DNA of 6,835 nt from Paracoccaceae bacterium (GCA_020852535.1 JADZAO010000091.1:1-6835), one strand, 5' to 3'. Shown: positions 1-5,622, counted from the first letter of the stretch. Numbers and translations are program-made. The notes: generated from the sequence alone by a model not told the origin.

Positions 1-76
1 GCCGCAGTAGCTCAGCTGGTAGAGCACGTCATTCGTAATGATGGGGTCGGGGGTTCGAGTCCCTTCTGCGGCACCA
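1..76 (+). tRNA. tRNA-Thr (anticodon CGU)
   Basis: A complete cloverleaf can be folded by eye. The acceptor stem GCCGCAG (1-7) pairs perfectly with CTGCGGC (66-72). The D stem is GCTC/GAGC. The anticodon stem CGTCA/TGATG encloses the loop TTCGTAA, so the anticodon is CGU, which reads the threonine codon ACG. The T arm carries the loop TTCGAGT. The discriminator is A and the 3' CCA is encoded (74-76). The gene begins at the first base of the window, so its promoter is not visible. The DNA directly downstream is AT-rich and carries a toxin-antitoxin module, which fits use of this tRNA as an integration site, though no repeated tRNA 3' end was found. Confidence 0.97.
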
Positions 77-124
77 GCAATCCATAAAATTTAAATTTCT
101 ACACACAGTAAGTTGGCTTGTTTC

Positions 125-167
125 TGCTGTGTATGAGACAGCACCTACTTCTGCGTTGGAAGCAACG
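125..167. repeat. two adjacent small perfect hairpins downstream of tRNA-Thr
   Basis: TGCTGT (125-130) and ACAGCA (138-143) form a 6-bp stem with a 7-base loop. CGTTG (154-158) and CAACG (163-167) form a 5-bp stem with a GAAG loop. Neither is followed by a T-run on either strand, so they are not typical intrinsic terminators. They lie in the 225-base gap between tRNA-Thr and the 3' end of higA, in which I see no gene. They may be chance. Confidence 0.25.
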
Positions 168-301
168 ACACACTCAGCACGGCCTGCAAAAGATTAGCGA
201 GAAGGGCTGCTACTCAAGATACGCTTTAAATTCCAGCTTTGGTAGAAAGCCATTCCCAATAATCGGCAAAAGCTATTCTAGCGCCTTTTTCTTTGAGTTG
301 C

Positions 302-1402
302 TCAGGCTGCTAGGCTTTTCAATTCGAAACGGGCTTTCAACCCGTTTAAGTGCGTATAAGGAAGAATGCCCCGATGCTGAAGCATACCAACAATAATACC
401 GGGATGCAGACCTACCTCATCTGCAAATCTTCTAACTGCTGCTTCTGATCTCGGCTTTGTCTTGCAAAACTCGGCAAAGCACGATCTGCCGACTAGATTA
501 TTCTCGGCCCAAGCATCAGCCTCATCTTCCGCACCATCGCCTACTCCGCCTTGATCGTCAGCAAACGTACGCCCTCGATGAAGCATAATGTGGCCTGCCT
601 CATGAAAAAACGTCCACCAAAAGTGATCATTAGATTTCATTCGAAGAGACATTTGAATAATGGCATGATTTTTATCAATCCACCGAGCCGAGCCGAACAA
701 TTTAGTCCGCGAAAGTAGGGGTTCGAACACGACGGCAACACCAGACTGAGCACAGATATCAATCATTTTTGGAAAGAAGCTCTCTAGAGGCTCGCGCGTC
801 ATATTGCGTACTTCTATGAGGGCCTCTTCAAATAATTTCTTATCAAATGGCGCAAGGTTCATGCTGCGAGCTTTTTGCTCACCAAGCATCAGCCATACGG
901 CAAGATGATTTTCATCAGACTGAAAGGATTTTGAATGCCGATGCTGCACAGCCAAGTTTAGAAGTCTATCTTCTAAGGCCCCCGGCGTCCCAATTTTCAG
1001 AAGCGTCAGGATGCTCTCAAGCATTGACCCTGCACTTGCACCTTTCCGTAGGACGCCTAGTTTTATTAGCTCCTTAATGGGAAACTTTGCCAAAAAAGAC
1101 TTCGTTTCCGCGGCATTCGGCTGACAATTTTTTCTCGCTTCGTAGAGATTCCAATCGGCCTGCAGCTTTGTCCAAATATGCGCCTTCATCCCGAGCACAT
1201 GCTCAAGTTTGAGCGCGGTTTCTGCTGAAACCGGGTTAGTTCCATTTATGATTGTACTAACGAGCTTCGGCGTTAGCCCTGTTAAGCGTGCAAATTCTGC
1301 CTGTGACCAACCCTTTAGTTCGATGTATTCGGCTAAGTGCTCGCCTGGGTGTATGGCCCAGTCAGGGGACCATCCCTCCGCTTTTACAACCTCGCTACAC
1401 AT
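302..1402 (-). CDS. higA: HigA-family antitoxin fused to an ImmA/IrrE (M78) metallopeptidase domain
   Basis: 366 residues. Residues about 12-90 match the HigA-type XRE helix-turn-helix: WAIHPGEHLAEYIELKGWSQ, then the recognition region around TGLTPKLVSTIINGTNPVS (41-59). This part should bind DNA and neutralise HigB. Residues about 180-330 resemble the ImmA/IrrE peptidase family. The zinc motif HEAGH is at 267-271, and a downstream acidic helix EDEADAWAENNLV (292-304) could supply the third ligand. A classical HigA is only about 100 residues, so this is a long fused form. The middle (about 95-175) is not recognised. The ATG start has a good ribosome binding site, GGAAGGAAG, five bases upstream. 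It lies 26 bases behind higB, in the toxin-first order normal for higBA, so the pair is probably one transcript repressed by HigA. Whether the peptidase domain cleaves the antitoxin itself, or another target, cannot be told from sequence. The fused architecture is known in databases, but its function is poorly defined to my knowledge. Confidence 0.92.
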   Translation of the reverse strand: MCSEVVKAEGWSPDWAIHPGEHLAEYIELKGWSQAEFARLTGLTPKLVSTIINGTNPVSAETALKLEHVLGMKAHIWTKLQADWNLYEARKNCQPNAAETKSFLAKFPIKELIKLGVLRKGASAGSMLESILTLLKIGTPGALEDRLLNLAVQHRHSKSFQSDENHLAVWLMLGEQKARSMNLAPFDKKLFEEALIEVRNMTREPLESFFPKMIDICAQSGVAVVFEPLLSRTKLFGSARWIDKNHAIIQMSLRMKSNDHFWWTFFHEAGHIMLHRGRTFADDQGGVGDGAEDEADAWAENNLVGRSCFAEFCKTKPRSEAAVRRFADEVGLHPGIIVGMLQHRGILPYTHLNGLKARFELKSLAA

Positions 1403-1428
1403 CCCAACTTCCTTCCCACCTCATCGGG

Positions 1429-1761
1429 TCAGTGGTAGTCGATGACCCCGATAATACGAATTTTTGTAACTTTCTTTAGGTTAACTTGCTCACGAGCAAA
1501 CTCGTCATCAGAAGGCCATATAGGTTCGAAAATAAGGCGCCAATTTTCATTTACGTCGACAGCAAAACGCCCGGTGTCTTTACCCTTCAGCGGGTGACAT
1601 CGTGTCGGCGGTTCACTAGGTACTTCTGCAAGGTTTTGAGCATTTTGCAGCACCCCAAGCCTCATCTTCAGACGTTTAGCTCTATCGCCATATGCCGCAA
1701 TCATCTTCGTTTCGACTTCCAGCCGCTTTTTCAGTTTCTTATTTGCATACTCAAAATGCAT
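1429..1761 (-). CDS. higB: HigB-type toxin (RelE superfamily mRNA interferase)
   Basis: 110 residues, a little longer than the roughly 92-residue HigB standard. The order of motifs is that of HigB: a Lys-rich first helix (NKKLKKRL, 7-14), an AKRLKMRLGVLQNAQNL helix (28-44), CHPLKG (55-60), the strand GRFAVDVNENWRLIFEP (64-80) and the C-terminal strand VTKIRIIGVIDYH ending the protein. RelE/HigB proteins cleave mRNA on the ribosome; this activity is inferred from the family. The basic residues R65, R75 and K97-K100 and the terminal D108-Y109-H110 are where catalytic and RNA-binding residues usually lie. The ATG has no strong Shine-Dalgarno. An in-frame TAA five codons upstream fixes it as the only reasonable start. 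The toxin lies upstream of its antitoxin, as in other higBA modules. Confidence 0.9.
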   Translation of the reverse strand: MHFEYANKKLKKRLEVETKMIAAYGDRAKRLKMRLGVLQNAQNLAEVPSEPPTRCHPLKGKDTGRFAVDVNENWRLIFEPIWPSDDEFAREQVNLKKVTKIRIIGVIDYH

Positions 1762-1773
1762 CAGCGGCTCGTG

Positions 1774-1817
1774 TTACTTAATAGGTAATAATATTCGAAA
1801 CATTACGCAATAGGTAA
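1774..1817. promoter_or_regulatory. twin TTAC-N7-GTAA operator upstream of higB
   Basis: Two 15-bp sites, TTACTTAATAGGTAA (1774-1788) and TTACGCAATAGGTAA (1803-1817), are identical at 13 of 15 positions, and each has perfect TTAC/GTAA arms. Their centres are 29 bp apart, close to three helical turns. The proximal site starts 13 bases upstream of the higB ATG. HigA antitoxins autorepress through palindromes overlapping their promoter, so these are the likely binding sites of the downstream HigA. The sites are seen directly; the regulator is inferred. Confidence 0.6.
1788..1817 (-). promoter_or_regulatory. candidate higBA promoter between the twin operator sites
   Basis: Read on the minus strand, TATTAT (1788-1793) matches the -10 consensus at five of six positions. 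It sits 18 bases from a weak -35, TTACCT (1812-1817). The -35 falls inside the distal TTAC-N7-GTAA site, and the expected start (around 1781) falls inside the proximal site. Repressor binding would therefore block the promoter. The leader before higB would be about 20 bases. A second pairing, TTGCGT (1805-1810) with TACCTA (1782-1787), is possible but matches the consensus less well. Confidence 0.4.
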
Positions 1818-2157
1818 CACACAGTCATAAAAATTACAAGCACCTTGCCAGGGAAAAGAACATCAAGATATGAGAGATAACAAAGAGATAGCGCCCTTTA
1901 AGCGGGTAAATCCCCGAATAATTAGCTATCTGGTTGCACGAAACTCCTCTTGATGCGTTAGTCTTAAAAAGGCACGCCGCAGGGTCTACTGCGGATAAAA
2001 TAGCTAAAGCCACTACTCCGAGTATGACTACGTTGCACATGCAGCTAAACGGTCACTATCTGTGAACCTCTCATCCTATATTTTTTTGCGCCAATCAAAT
2101 CTTAAAAAACCGCACACACCATTGCAGCGCCCGGTTCCGCAGTCTAGGCTGCACCCC
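1818..2157. other. gene-poor intergenic stretch between higBA and the nucleotidase gene
   Basis: No convincing gene is seen here. A 68-codon minus-strand frame (1834-2040) begins with a hydrophobic segment but has no ribosome binding site and no recognisable family. A 27-codon plus frame from 1869 is equally unsupported. The one clear structure is a hairpin at 1977-1994 (CCGCAG, loop GGTCTA, CTGCGG). The stretch is AT-rich like the toxin-antitoxin module and probably holds the right edge of the acquired segment, but no repeat of the tRNA-Thr 3' end was found in it. Confidence 0.5.
1966..1994 (-). terminator. possible minus-strand terminator-like hairpin without an upstream gene
   Basis: On the minus strand a perfect 6-bp G+C-rich stem (CCGCAG...CTGCGG, 6-base loop) is followed after six bases by TTTTT (1966-1970). 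The six-base gap before the T-run weakens the call. No minus-strand gene to its right would need it, so it may be a relic or chance. Confidence 0.22.
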
Positions 2158-2808
2158 ATGCCAAAGAACCAGTTCAGCCACGTCACCACATGGGTTTTTG
2201 ACCTCGACAACACACTTTACCCACCGCACATACGCCTCTTTGACCAAATTGAGGCGCGCATGACCGACTGGGTCTCGCGCAAACTTGGCGTCAGCAGCGA
2301 TCAGGCCGACCACCTCCGCGCTACTTATTGGAGCCTTTACGGCACCACTCTTGCGGGCCTCATGGCCGAACATGACATTGAGCCGTATGATTTTCTTGCA
2401 CATGTCCACGACATCGACTTCTCGGTGCTCTCGCCCGACACCGCCCTTGTTCGCCATATTGCCGCTCTACCTGGACGCCGCATCGTTTATACCAACGCCG
2501 ATACACCCTATGCGCATCGCGTTCTTACCGCCCGTGGCCTCAACGGGCTATTTGACGCGGTCTACGGCGTTGAACACGCAGACTTCCGTCCCAAACCCGA
2601 ACGCGCCGCCTTCGAAACAGTCTTTGCGCTCGACTCTCTCGACCCATCTACAGCGGCAATGTTCGAAGATGACGCCCGAAACCTCATAGTGCCCCACGCT
2701 TTGGGCATGCGCACCATCCACATCGCCCCCGAGGCTGCACCCGCTCCGCATATCCATCATCATAGCGACGATCTGACCAGTTTCCTCGCACGCCTCACTA
2801 CCCCCTGA
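2158..2808 (+). CDS. HAD-superfamily pyrimidine 5'-nucleotidase (SDT1-like)
   Basis: 216 residues from the ATG at 2158, in the normal range for this family. All four HAD motifs are visible: FDLDNTLYP (14-22, with nucleophile D15 and acid/base D17), the motif II threonine in VYTNAD (110-115), the motif III lysine in FRPKPE (143-148), and the acidic pair in FEDDARN (169-175). A helical cap lies between motifs I and II (about 30-100). The DLDNTLY form with a FEDD motif is typical of bacterial and yeast pyrimidine 5'-nucleotidases, which remove phosphate from UMP or CMP in the cytosol. The exact substrate is inferred. The frame stays open to a GTG at 2062, but the extra 32 residues are not HAD-like and the family normally begins just before FDLDNT, so the later ATG was chosen. 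Its ribosome binding site is weak. The tail is His-rich (HIHHHSDD, 198-205). Confidence 0.88.
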   Translation: MPKNQFSHVTTWVFDLDNTLYPPHIRLFDQIEARMTDWVSRKLGVSSDQADHLRATYWSLYGTTLAGLMAEHDIEPYDFLAHVHDIDFSVLSPDTALVRHIAALPGRRIVYTNADTPYAHRVLTARGLNGLFDAVYGVEHADFRPKPERAAFETVFALDSLDPSTAAMFEDDARNLIVPHALGMRTIHIAPEAAPAPHIHHHSDDLTSFLARLTTP

Positions 2809-3006
2809 CTATTCACCCGTCTATGATCGCGCGGCGACGCCGCAACACGTTTCCTTTGCCTGCAGGCCAAAATTACAAAAACCTCATGGAAAACCTTCCG
2901 CCTCATCACCGTGGCCGGTCACCATCTCTGGCCATCACCGCATCGGGTTTAAAATCAGGGTAGTGTTCTAGCGGCTTGTAATCTTTTTCATATTGGTGAT
3001 TTTTAG
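2809..3006. other. intergenic region with small palindromes after the nucleotidase gene
   Basis: GCGGC-GAC-GCCGC (2831-2843) is a compact hairpin 22 bases after the nucleotidase stop. It could help end transcription but lacks a proper T-run. GCCTGCAGGC (2858-2867) is a perfect 10-bp palindrome. A 25-codon frame from 2886 has no support. No promoter stands out. Confidence 0.35.
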
Positions 3007-3075
3007 ATAAAGGCTTTCGGCTTTGCCGCCGTGCTAGGGGCCTTTGCGCTCTTTCTCTGGGTCACGCTGACCTGA
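3007..3075 (+). other. possible 22-residue hydrophobic micro-ORF with an ATA start
   Basis: Directly after an in-frame TAG (3004-3006), the frame ATA AAG GCT TTC GGC runs to a TGA at 3073-3075. It encodes a Lys followed by a strongly hydrophobic stretch (AFGFAAVLGAFALFLWVTLT), like a single short membrane helix. If the first codon were ATG it would look like a normal mini membrane protein. A GGTGA (2996-3000) lies six bases before the ATA. It ends 19 bases before the hydroxylase start. It could be a real gene with a rare ATA start, a gene that lost its ATG, or chance. The first two are inference only. Confidence 0.25.
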
Positions 3076-3094
3076 CAGGCGGGTTTTTTTTCCA

Positions 3095-4291
3095 ATGTAC
3101 CATACGACCGACATATTGATTTCCGGCGGTGGCGTCGCTGGCCTCACCGCAGCCGCAGCTTTCGGCTCAGTGGGATTCTCGGTCGTGATCGTAGATCCCG
3201 AACCGCCCATCACCACGATGGAGGCAGAAGGCGCAGATCTTCGTTCTACCGCTTTTCTGCAGCCCTCGATCCCCGTGCTGGCCGCAGCGGGCCTCTGGTC
3301 CCGGCTTGAGCCTTTTGCTGCCCCGCTACAAATCATGCGGATCATCGACGCGGGCGGCAAAACCGCCAAGCCGCGTATCATCAAAGATTTTGATGCTTGC
3401 GAAATCTCTGAGCAGCCCTTTGGCTGGAATCTCCCCAATTGGCTTTTGCGCCGTGAAATTTCAGCACGCCTTTGCGACCTTTCCAACGTCAGTTTCCGTC
3501 CCGGGATTGCCACCACTGCACTTTTGACCCGAGAAACCGAAGCCCTCGCTACCCTCTCTGATGGTACCCGCATCCGCGCTCGCCTCATAATCGCGGCCGA
3601 TGGCCGCAACTCCTTCGTGCGCGAGGCCCTTGGGATTTCGGTAAAGACCACCCACTACGGCCAAAAAGCGCTGGCTTTTGCCGTCACCCACCCGATCGCG
3701 CACAAGAACATTTCAACCGAGATTCACCGCTCCGGCGGCCCCTTCACGCTCGTCCCGCTGCCTGACCACAAGGGCACGCCCTGCTCGGCTGTCGTCTGGA
3801 TGGAAACTGGCCCCAACGTCCAACGCCTCGCAGCGCTTTCACCAAAAGAGTTCGAAGCCGAGATGAACATCCGCTCTTGCCACATCCTCGGCCCGCTTAG
3901 CCTAATCAGCCGCCGCACGGTCTGGCCAATCATCACCCAATCGGCGGCCCGCATGACAGGCGAGCGCACCGCACTAATGGCCGAAGCTGCCCATGTCATA
4001 CCCCCCATCGGTGCACAGGGACTAAACATGTCCATCGCCGATCTGAACGCGCTTCTAACCCTCGCAGAACAAAACCGTGACGACCTCGGCAGCGCCACGA
4101 TGCTCGAGAGCTACCACCGCAACCGCCATCTTGACATCACCATTCGCCTCAAGGGCATCGACGCATTAAATCGTGCCTCAATGATGGGCGCACAAAGCCT
4201 GCGCGACCTACGAGCCACCGCCCTAAACGCGCTCTATTCAGTAGCCCCATTGCGAAAGACACTCATGCGCGCGGGGCTCGGTGTGCGCTGA
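3095..4291 (+). CDS. UbiH/UbiF-family FAD-dependent aromatic hydroxylase (ubiquinone biosynthesis type)
   Basis: 398 residues, a normal length for the family. The N-terminal dinucleotide-binding fold is clear: ILISGGGVAGLTAAAAFG (7-24). A conserved acidic-Arg segment EGADLRSTAF (45-54) follows. AADGRNSFVRE (167-177) is the DG motif of class A flavoprotein monooxygenases. ALMAEAAHVIPPIGAQGLN (293-311) is the second FAD-binding motif, here AEAAH where the usual form is GDAAH. Such enzymes use NAD(P)H and O2 to hydroxylate the quinone ring at the inner membrane. Which ring position (UbiH, UbiF or the alphaproteobacterial UbiL-type role) cannot be read from the sequence, so no symbol is given. 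The start is preceded by GGCGGG and then a run of eight T, giving a long spacing and weak ribosome binding. The gene stands alone, with no plus-strand partner within 1 kb downstream. Confidence 0.9.
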   Translation: MYHTTDILISGGGVAGLTAAAAFGSVGFSVVIVDPEPPITTMEAEGADLRSTAFLQPSIPVLAAAGLWSRLEPFAAPLQIMRIIDAGGKTAKPRIIKDFDACEISEQPFGWNLPNWLLRREISARLCDLSNVSFRPGIATTALLTRETEALATLSDGTRIRARLIIAADGRNSFVREALGISVKTTHYGQKALAFAVTHPIAHKNISTEIHRSGGPFTLVPLPDHKGTPCSAVVWMETGPNVQRLAALSPKEFEAEMNIRSCHILGPLSLISRRTVWPIITQSAARMTGERTALMAEAAHVIPPIGAQGLNMSIADLNALLTLAEQNRDDLGSATMLESYHRNRHLDITIRLKGIDALNRASMMGAQSLRDLRATALNALYSVAPLRKTLMRAGLGVR

Positions 4292-4625
4292 ATATTTCTG
4301 CAAAAAATCAAGGCAAAAGGGCTCTTCTACAAAGATCTCCATTTTTTCTTCCTGCCTTGGGACCTTTTACAAAAGGTTCTGCTGCCTAAAGCATCGCTTT
4401 TTCCAGCCATACCGACGTAGCGAGCATGTCCTTGGGCTTATTTAAGCTAAAAAGGCACAGCAGAAAGGTTTTGAACTCAGCTTTCTCGCCCAGATGCAAG
4501 GGCATATCCGCCGCGATCTGCATGCCCTGCGCAGGAGACTTGGACCCATTTTAGGCATCATCAACATTATCATTTATCACATGTCGGGCACCTGATAGCC
4601 CTCGGCAGCAACCAAAGGCGCGGTC
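4292..4625. other. intergenic stretch between two convergent transcripts
   Basis: The hydroxylase and the lrp pair converge here. CAAGGCA (4309-4315) and TGCCTTG (4353-4359) form a 7-bp inverted repeat around a 37-base spacer. CCTTTT/AAAAGG (4363-4376) forms a small A/T-rich stem. Neither has a clean T-tail, though a TTTTTT run (4342-4347) occurs on the plus strand. The rest holds a minus-strand open frame described separately. I see no RNA gene or regulatory motif that I can name. Confidence 0.4.
4386..4523 (-). other. short unrecognised open frame, possible gene remnant
   Basis: 45 codons from an ATG at 4523 to a TAG at 4386-4388. The frame stays open a further nine codons upstream, to position 4550. 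The translation (MQIAADMPLHLGEKAEFKTF...VWLEKAML) is protein-like in composition but matches no family I know. AGGGC lies too close to the ATG for a standard ribosome binding site. It could be a decayed gene piece downstream of the lrp pair, a small protein, or chance. Confidence 0.22.
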
Positions 4626-5084
4626 TTACCCCAAAGGCCCTGGCCGCCGCTCTTCGGTCAGGAGCACATTGGCCTCGACGTTTCCCACTCCCGGCAGGGT
4701 CATAATCCGCCGCCGCAGCACCCGCTCGAAATCTGCAATGTCGCGGGCCACCACACGCAGCCGATAATCAAAGAGCCCCAGCACGTGCTGGATCAACTGT
4801 ACCTCGGGGATCGCCACCACCGCCCGCTCGAAATCCTCCAAGGAGACCCGCCCCCGCGTCGCCAGTTTCACACCAAGAAAAACCATCACCCCAAACCCCA
4901 GCGCCGCGCGATCTACATCGACCTGCACCCCCGCCAGCACACCGGCTTCTTCCAGTCGTTTCACCCGCCGCCACGCGGCAGGCTGGCTCAACCCAAAACG
5001 TCGTCCCAGCTCTCCTGCCGAAACACCAGCCTCCAAGGCCAAGGCCCGCAGGATCGCACGGTCCGTATCATCCAAATCAATCAC
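4626..5084 (-). CDS. Lrp/AsnC-family transcriptional regulator (second of a tandem pair)
   Basis: 152 residues. It opens with the family signature LDDTDRAILRAL (4-15). A winged helix-turn-helix follows (GELGRRFGLSQPAAWRRVKRLEEAGVL, about 24-50). The C-terminal half (about 66-145) is the RAM effector and oligomerisation domain, with LEDFERAVVAIPEVQLIQHV and LGLFDYRLRVVARDIADFE. Lrp proteins form dimers and higher assemblies and sense amino acids. The start is GTG, and its first bases overlap the stop of the upstream lrp gene as GTGA, implying translational coupling. The C-terminal tail is EERRPGPLG. Divergent ilvC suggests that branched-chain amino acid synthesis is a target; this is inferred. 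Its effector is unknown. Confidence 0.93.
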   Translation of the reverse strand: MIDLDDTDRAILRALALEAGVSAGELGRRFGLSQPAAWRRVKRLEEAGVLAGVQVDVDRAALGFGVMVFLGVKLATRGRVSLEDFERAVVAIPEVQLIQHVLGLFDYRLRVVARDIADFERVLRRRIMTLPGVGNVEANVLLTEERRPGPLG

Positions 5085-5539
5085 AGCGGCAGCGCCTCCA
5101 CATCCTTAATTGTGGAGACCAGCATCAGCGCATCCACCTCGGCGATATGGGGCAGGGATAAAATCCGCTGCCGATACACTTCCTGATAATGCGCCATATC
5201 GCGTGCGATGACGTTCAGCCGCACATCGACCCGGCCTAAAAACGTCTCGATTGCCACTACCTCCGGCACGTCCCGTGCTGCTGTGATAAAATCATCAAAG
5301 GACCGCGGATCGGCCTTATCAATAGTAAAGCGCAACGACACTTCCACCTCGTAGCCTAACCGCCGCCAATCGACCCGTGCCCTCTCGGCCCGTATCACCC
5401 CTGCATTGCGCAATCGCTCCAGCCGCCGCCAGAGCGTCGCTGCCGTCACCCCCGCCCGCTCTGCTAGATCGACCCGAGGCAAGGCAGGATCGGCAAGATA
5501 ATGTCGCAGCACTCTGCGGTCCGTATCGTCAATTTGCAT
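5081..5539 (-). CDS. Lrp/AsnC-family transcriptional regulator (first of a tandem pair)
   Basis: 152 residues, the same length as its neighbour and clearly paralogous. It begins with IDDTDRRVLRHY (3-14). The helix-turn-helix is LAERAGVTAATLWRRLERLRNAGVI (about 25-49). The RAM domain covers about 65-145, including FDDFITAARDVPEVVAIETF and LGRVDVRLNVIARDMAHYQE. At the RAM turn it reads GRVDVRLNV where the partner has GLFDYRLRV, so effector preference may differ. The ATG lies 130 bases from the divergent ilvC start, and the intervening DNA is rich in A/T inverted repeats of the kind Lrp proteins bind. Its ribosome binding site is weak. A perfect TATAAT (minus strand, 5592-5597) may be its -10 element. 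The two regulators probably act together, perhaps as hetero-oligomers; that is inference. Confidence 0.93.
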   Translation of the reverse strand: MQIDDTDRRVLRHYLADPALPRVDLAERAGVTAATLWRRLERLRNAGVIRAERARVDWRRLGYEVEVSLRFTIDKADPRSFDDFITAARDVPEVVAIETFLGRVDVRLNVIARDMAHYQEVYRQRILSLPHIAEVDALMLVSTIKDVEALPL

Positions 5540-5562
5540 GATATTTTCACAAAAAGTATATA
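5534..5562 (+). promoter_or_regulatory. candidate ilvC promoter
   Basis: TTGCAT (5534-5539) and TATATA (5557-5562) are separated by exactly 17 bases. The -35 overlaps the start codon of the divergent lrp gene. Transcription would begin near 5569, giving a leader of about 100 bases before ilvC that contains the inverted repeats. The consensus matches are moderate (three and four of six), so this is tentative. Confidence 0.35.
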
Positions 5563-5571
5563 TGGCGCATG

Positions 5572-5596
5572 ATATTATTCAAAAAAAGAATATTAT
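5572..5596. promoter_or_regulatory. A/T-rich inverted repeat in the lrp-ilvC intergenic region
   Basis: ATATTATTC (5572-5580) and GAATATTAT (5588-5596) form an inverted repeat with one mismatch in nine, around seven A residues. A further arm, GAATAATAATGC (5598-5609), can also pair with GCATGATATTATTC (5567-5580) apart from a two-base gap. Lrp-type sites are A/T-rich imperfect palindromes, so this is a plausible binding site for the adjacent Lrp proteins. It also contains TATAAT on the minus strand (5592-5597), a candidate -10 for the lrp operon. Confidence 0.45.
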
Positions 5597-5622
5597 AGAA
5601 TAATAATGCACAATCCAACAGA

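Noticed and set aside
226..309. Minus-strand frame reading like LKEKGARIAFADYWEWLSTK
   Set aside because: It looks protein-like but has no start codon and is closed by a TAG at 310-312, so it is at most a fragment.
118..396. 92-codon plus-strand frame after tRNA-Thr
   Set aside because: It runs into the 3' end of higA on the other strand, has no ribosome binding site and no recognisable family.
717..731. GGGGTTCGAA, resembling a tRNA T-arm and a possible att copy
   Set aside because: The match to the tRNA-Thr 3' end is very short, does not extend to the acceptor stem, and lies inside higA.
1976..1994. GCCGCAG...CTGCGG, matching both strands of the tRNA-Thr acceptor stem
   Set aside because: Only six bases lie between the arms and the flanks do not match, so it is a simple hairpin and not a tRNA remnant or att site.
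1834..2040. 68-codon minus-strand frame with a hydrophobic start
   Set aside because: No ribosome binding site, no known family, and Cys/Ser-rich composition typical of chance frames.
2062..2157. GTG-initiated 32-residue extension of the nucleotidase
   Set aside because: The extra residues are not HAD-like, there is no good ribosome binding site, and the ATG at 2158 gives the usual N-terminus.
2886..2963. 25-codon frame beginning MENLPPHHRG
   Set aside because: No ribosome binding site and no family; not distinguishable from chance.
3034..3651. 205-codon frame antisense to the hydroxylase gene
   Set aside because: A shadow of the coding gene: Arg/Ser-rich, no domain, and the plus strand has complete FAD motifs.
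4785..5186. 133-codon plus-strand frame across the lrp pair
   Set aside because: A shadow of the two Lrp genes; its composition is low-quality and it has no domain.
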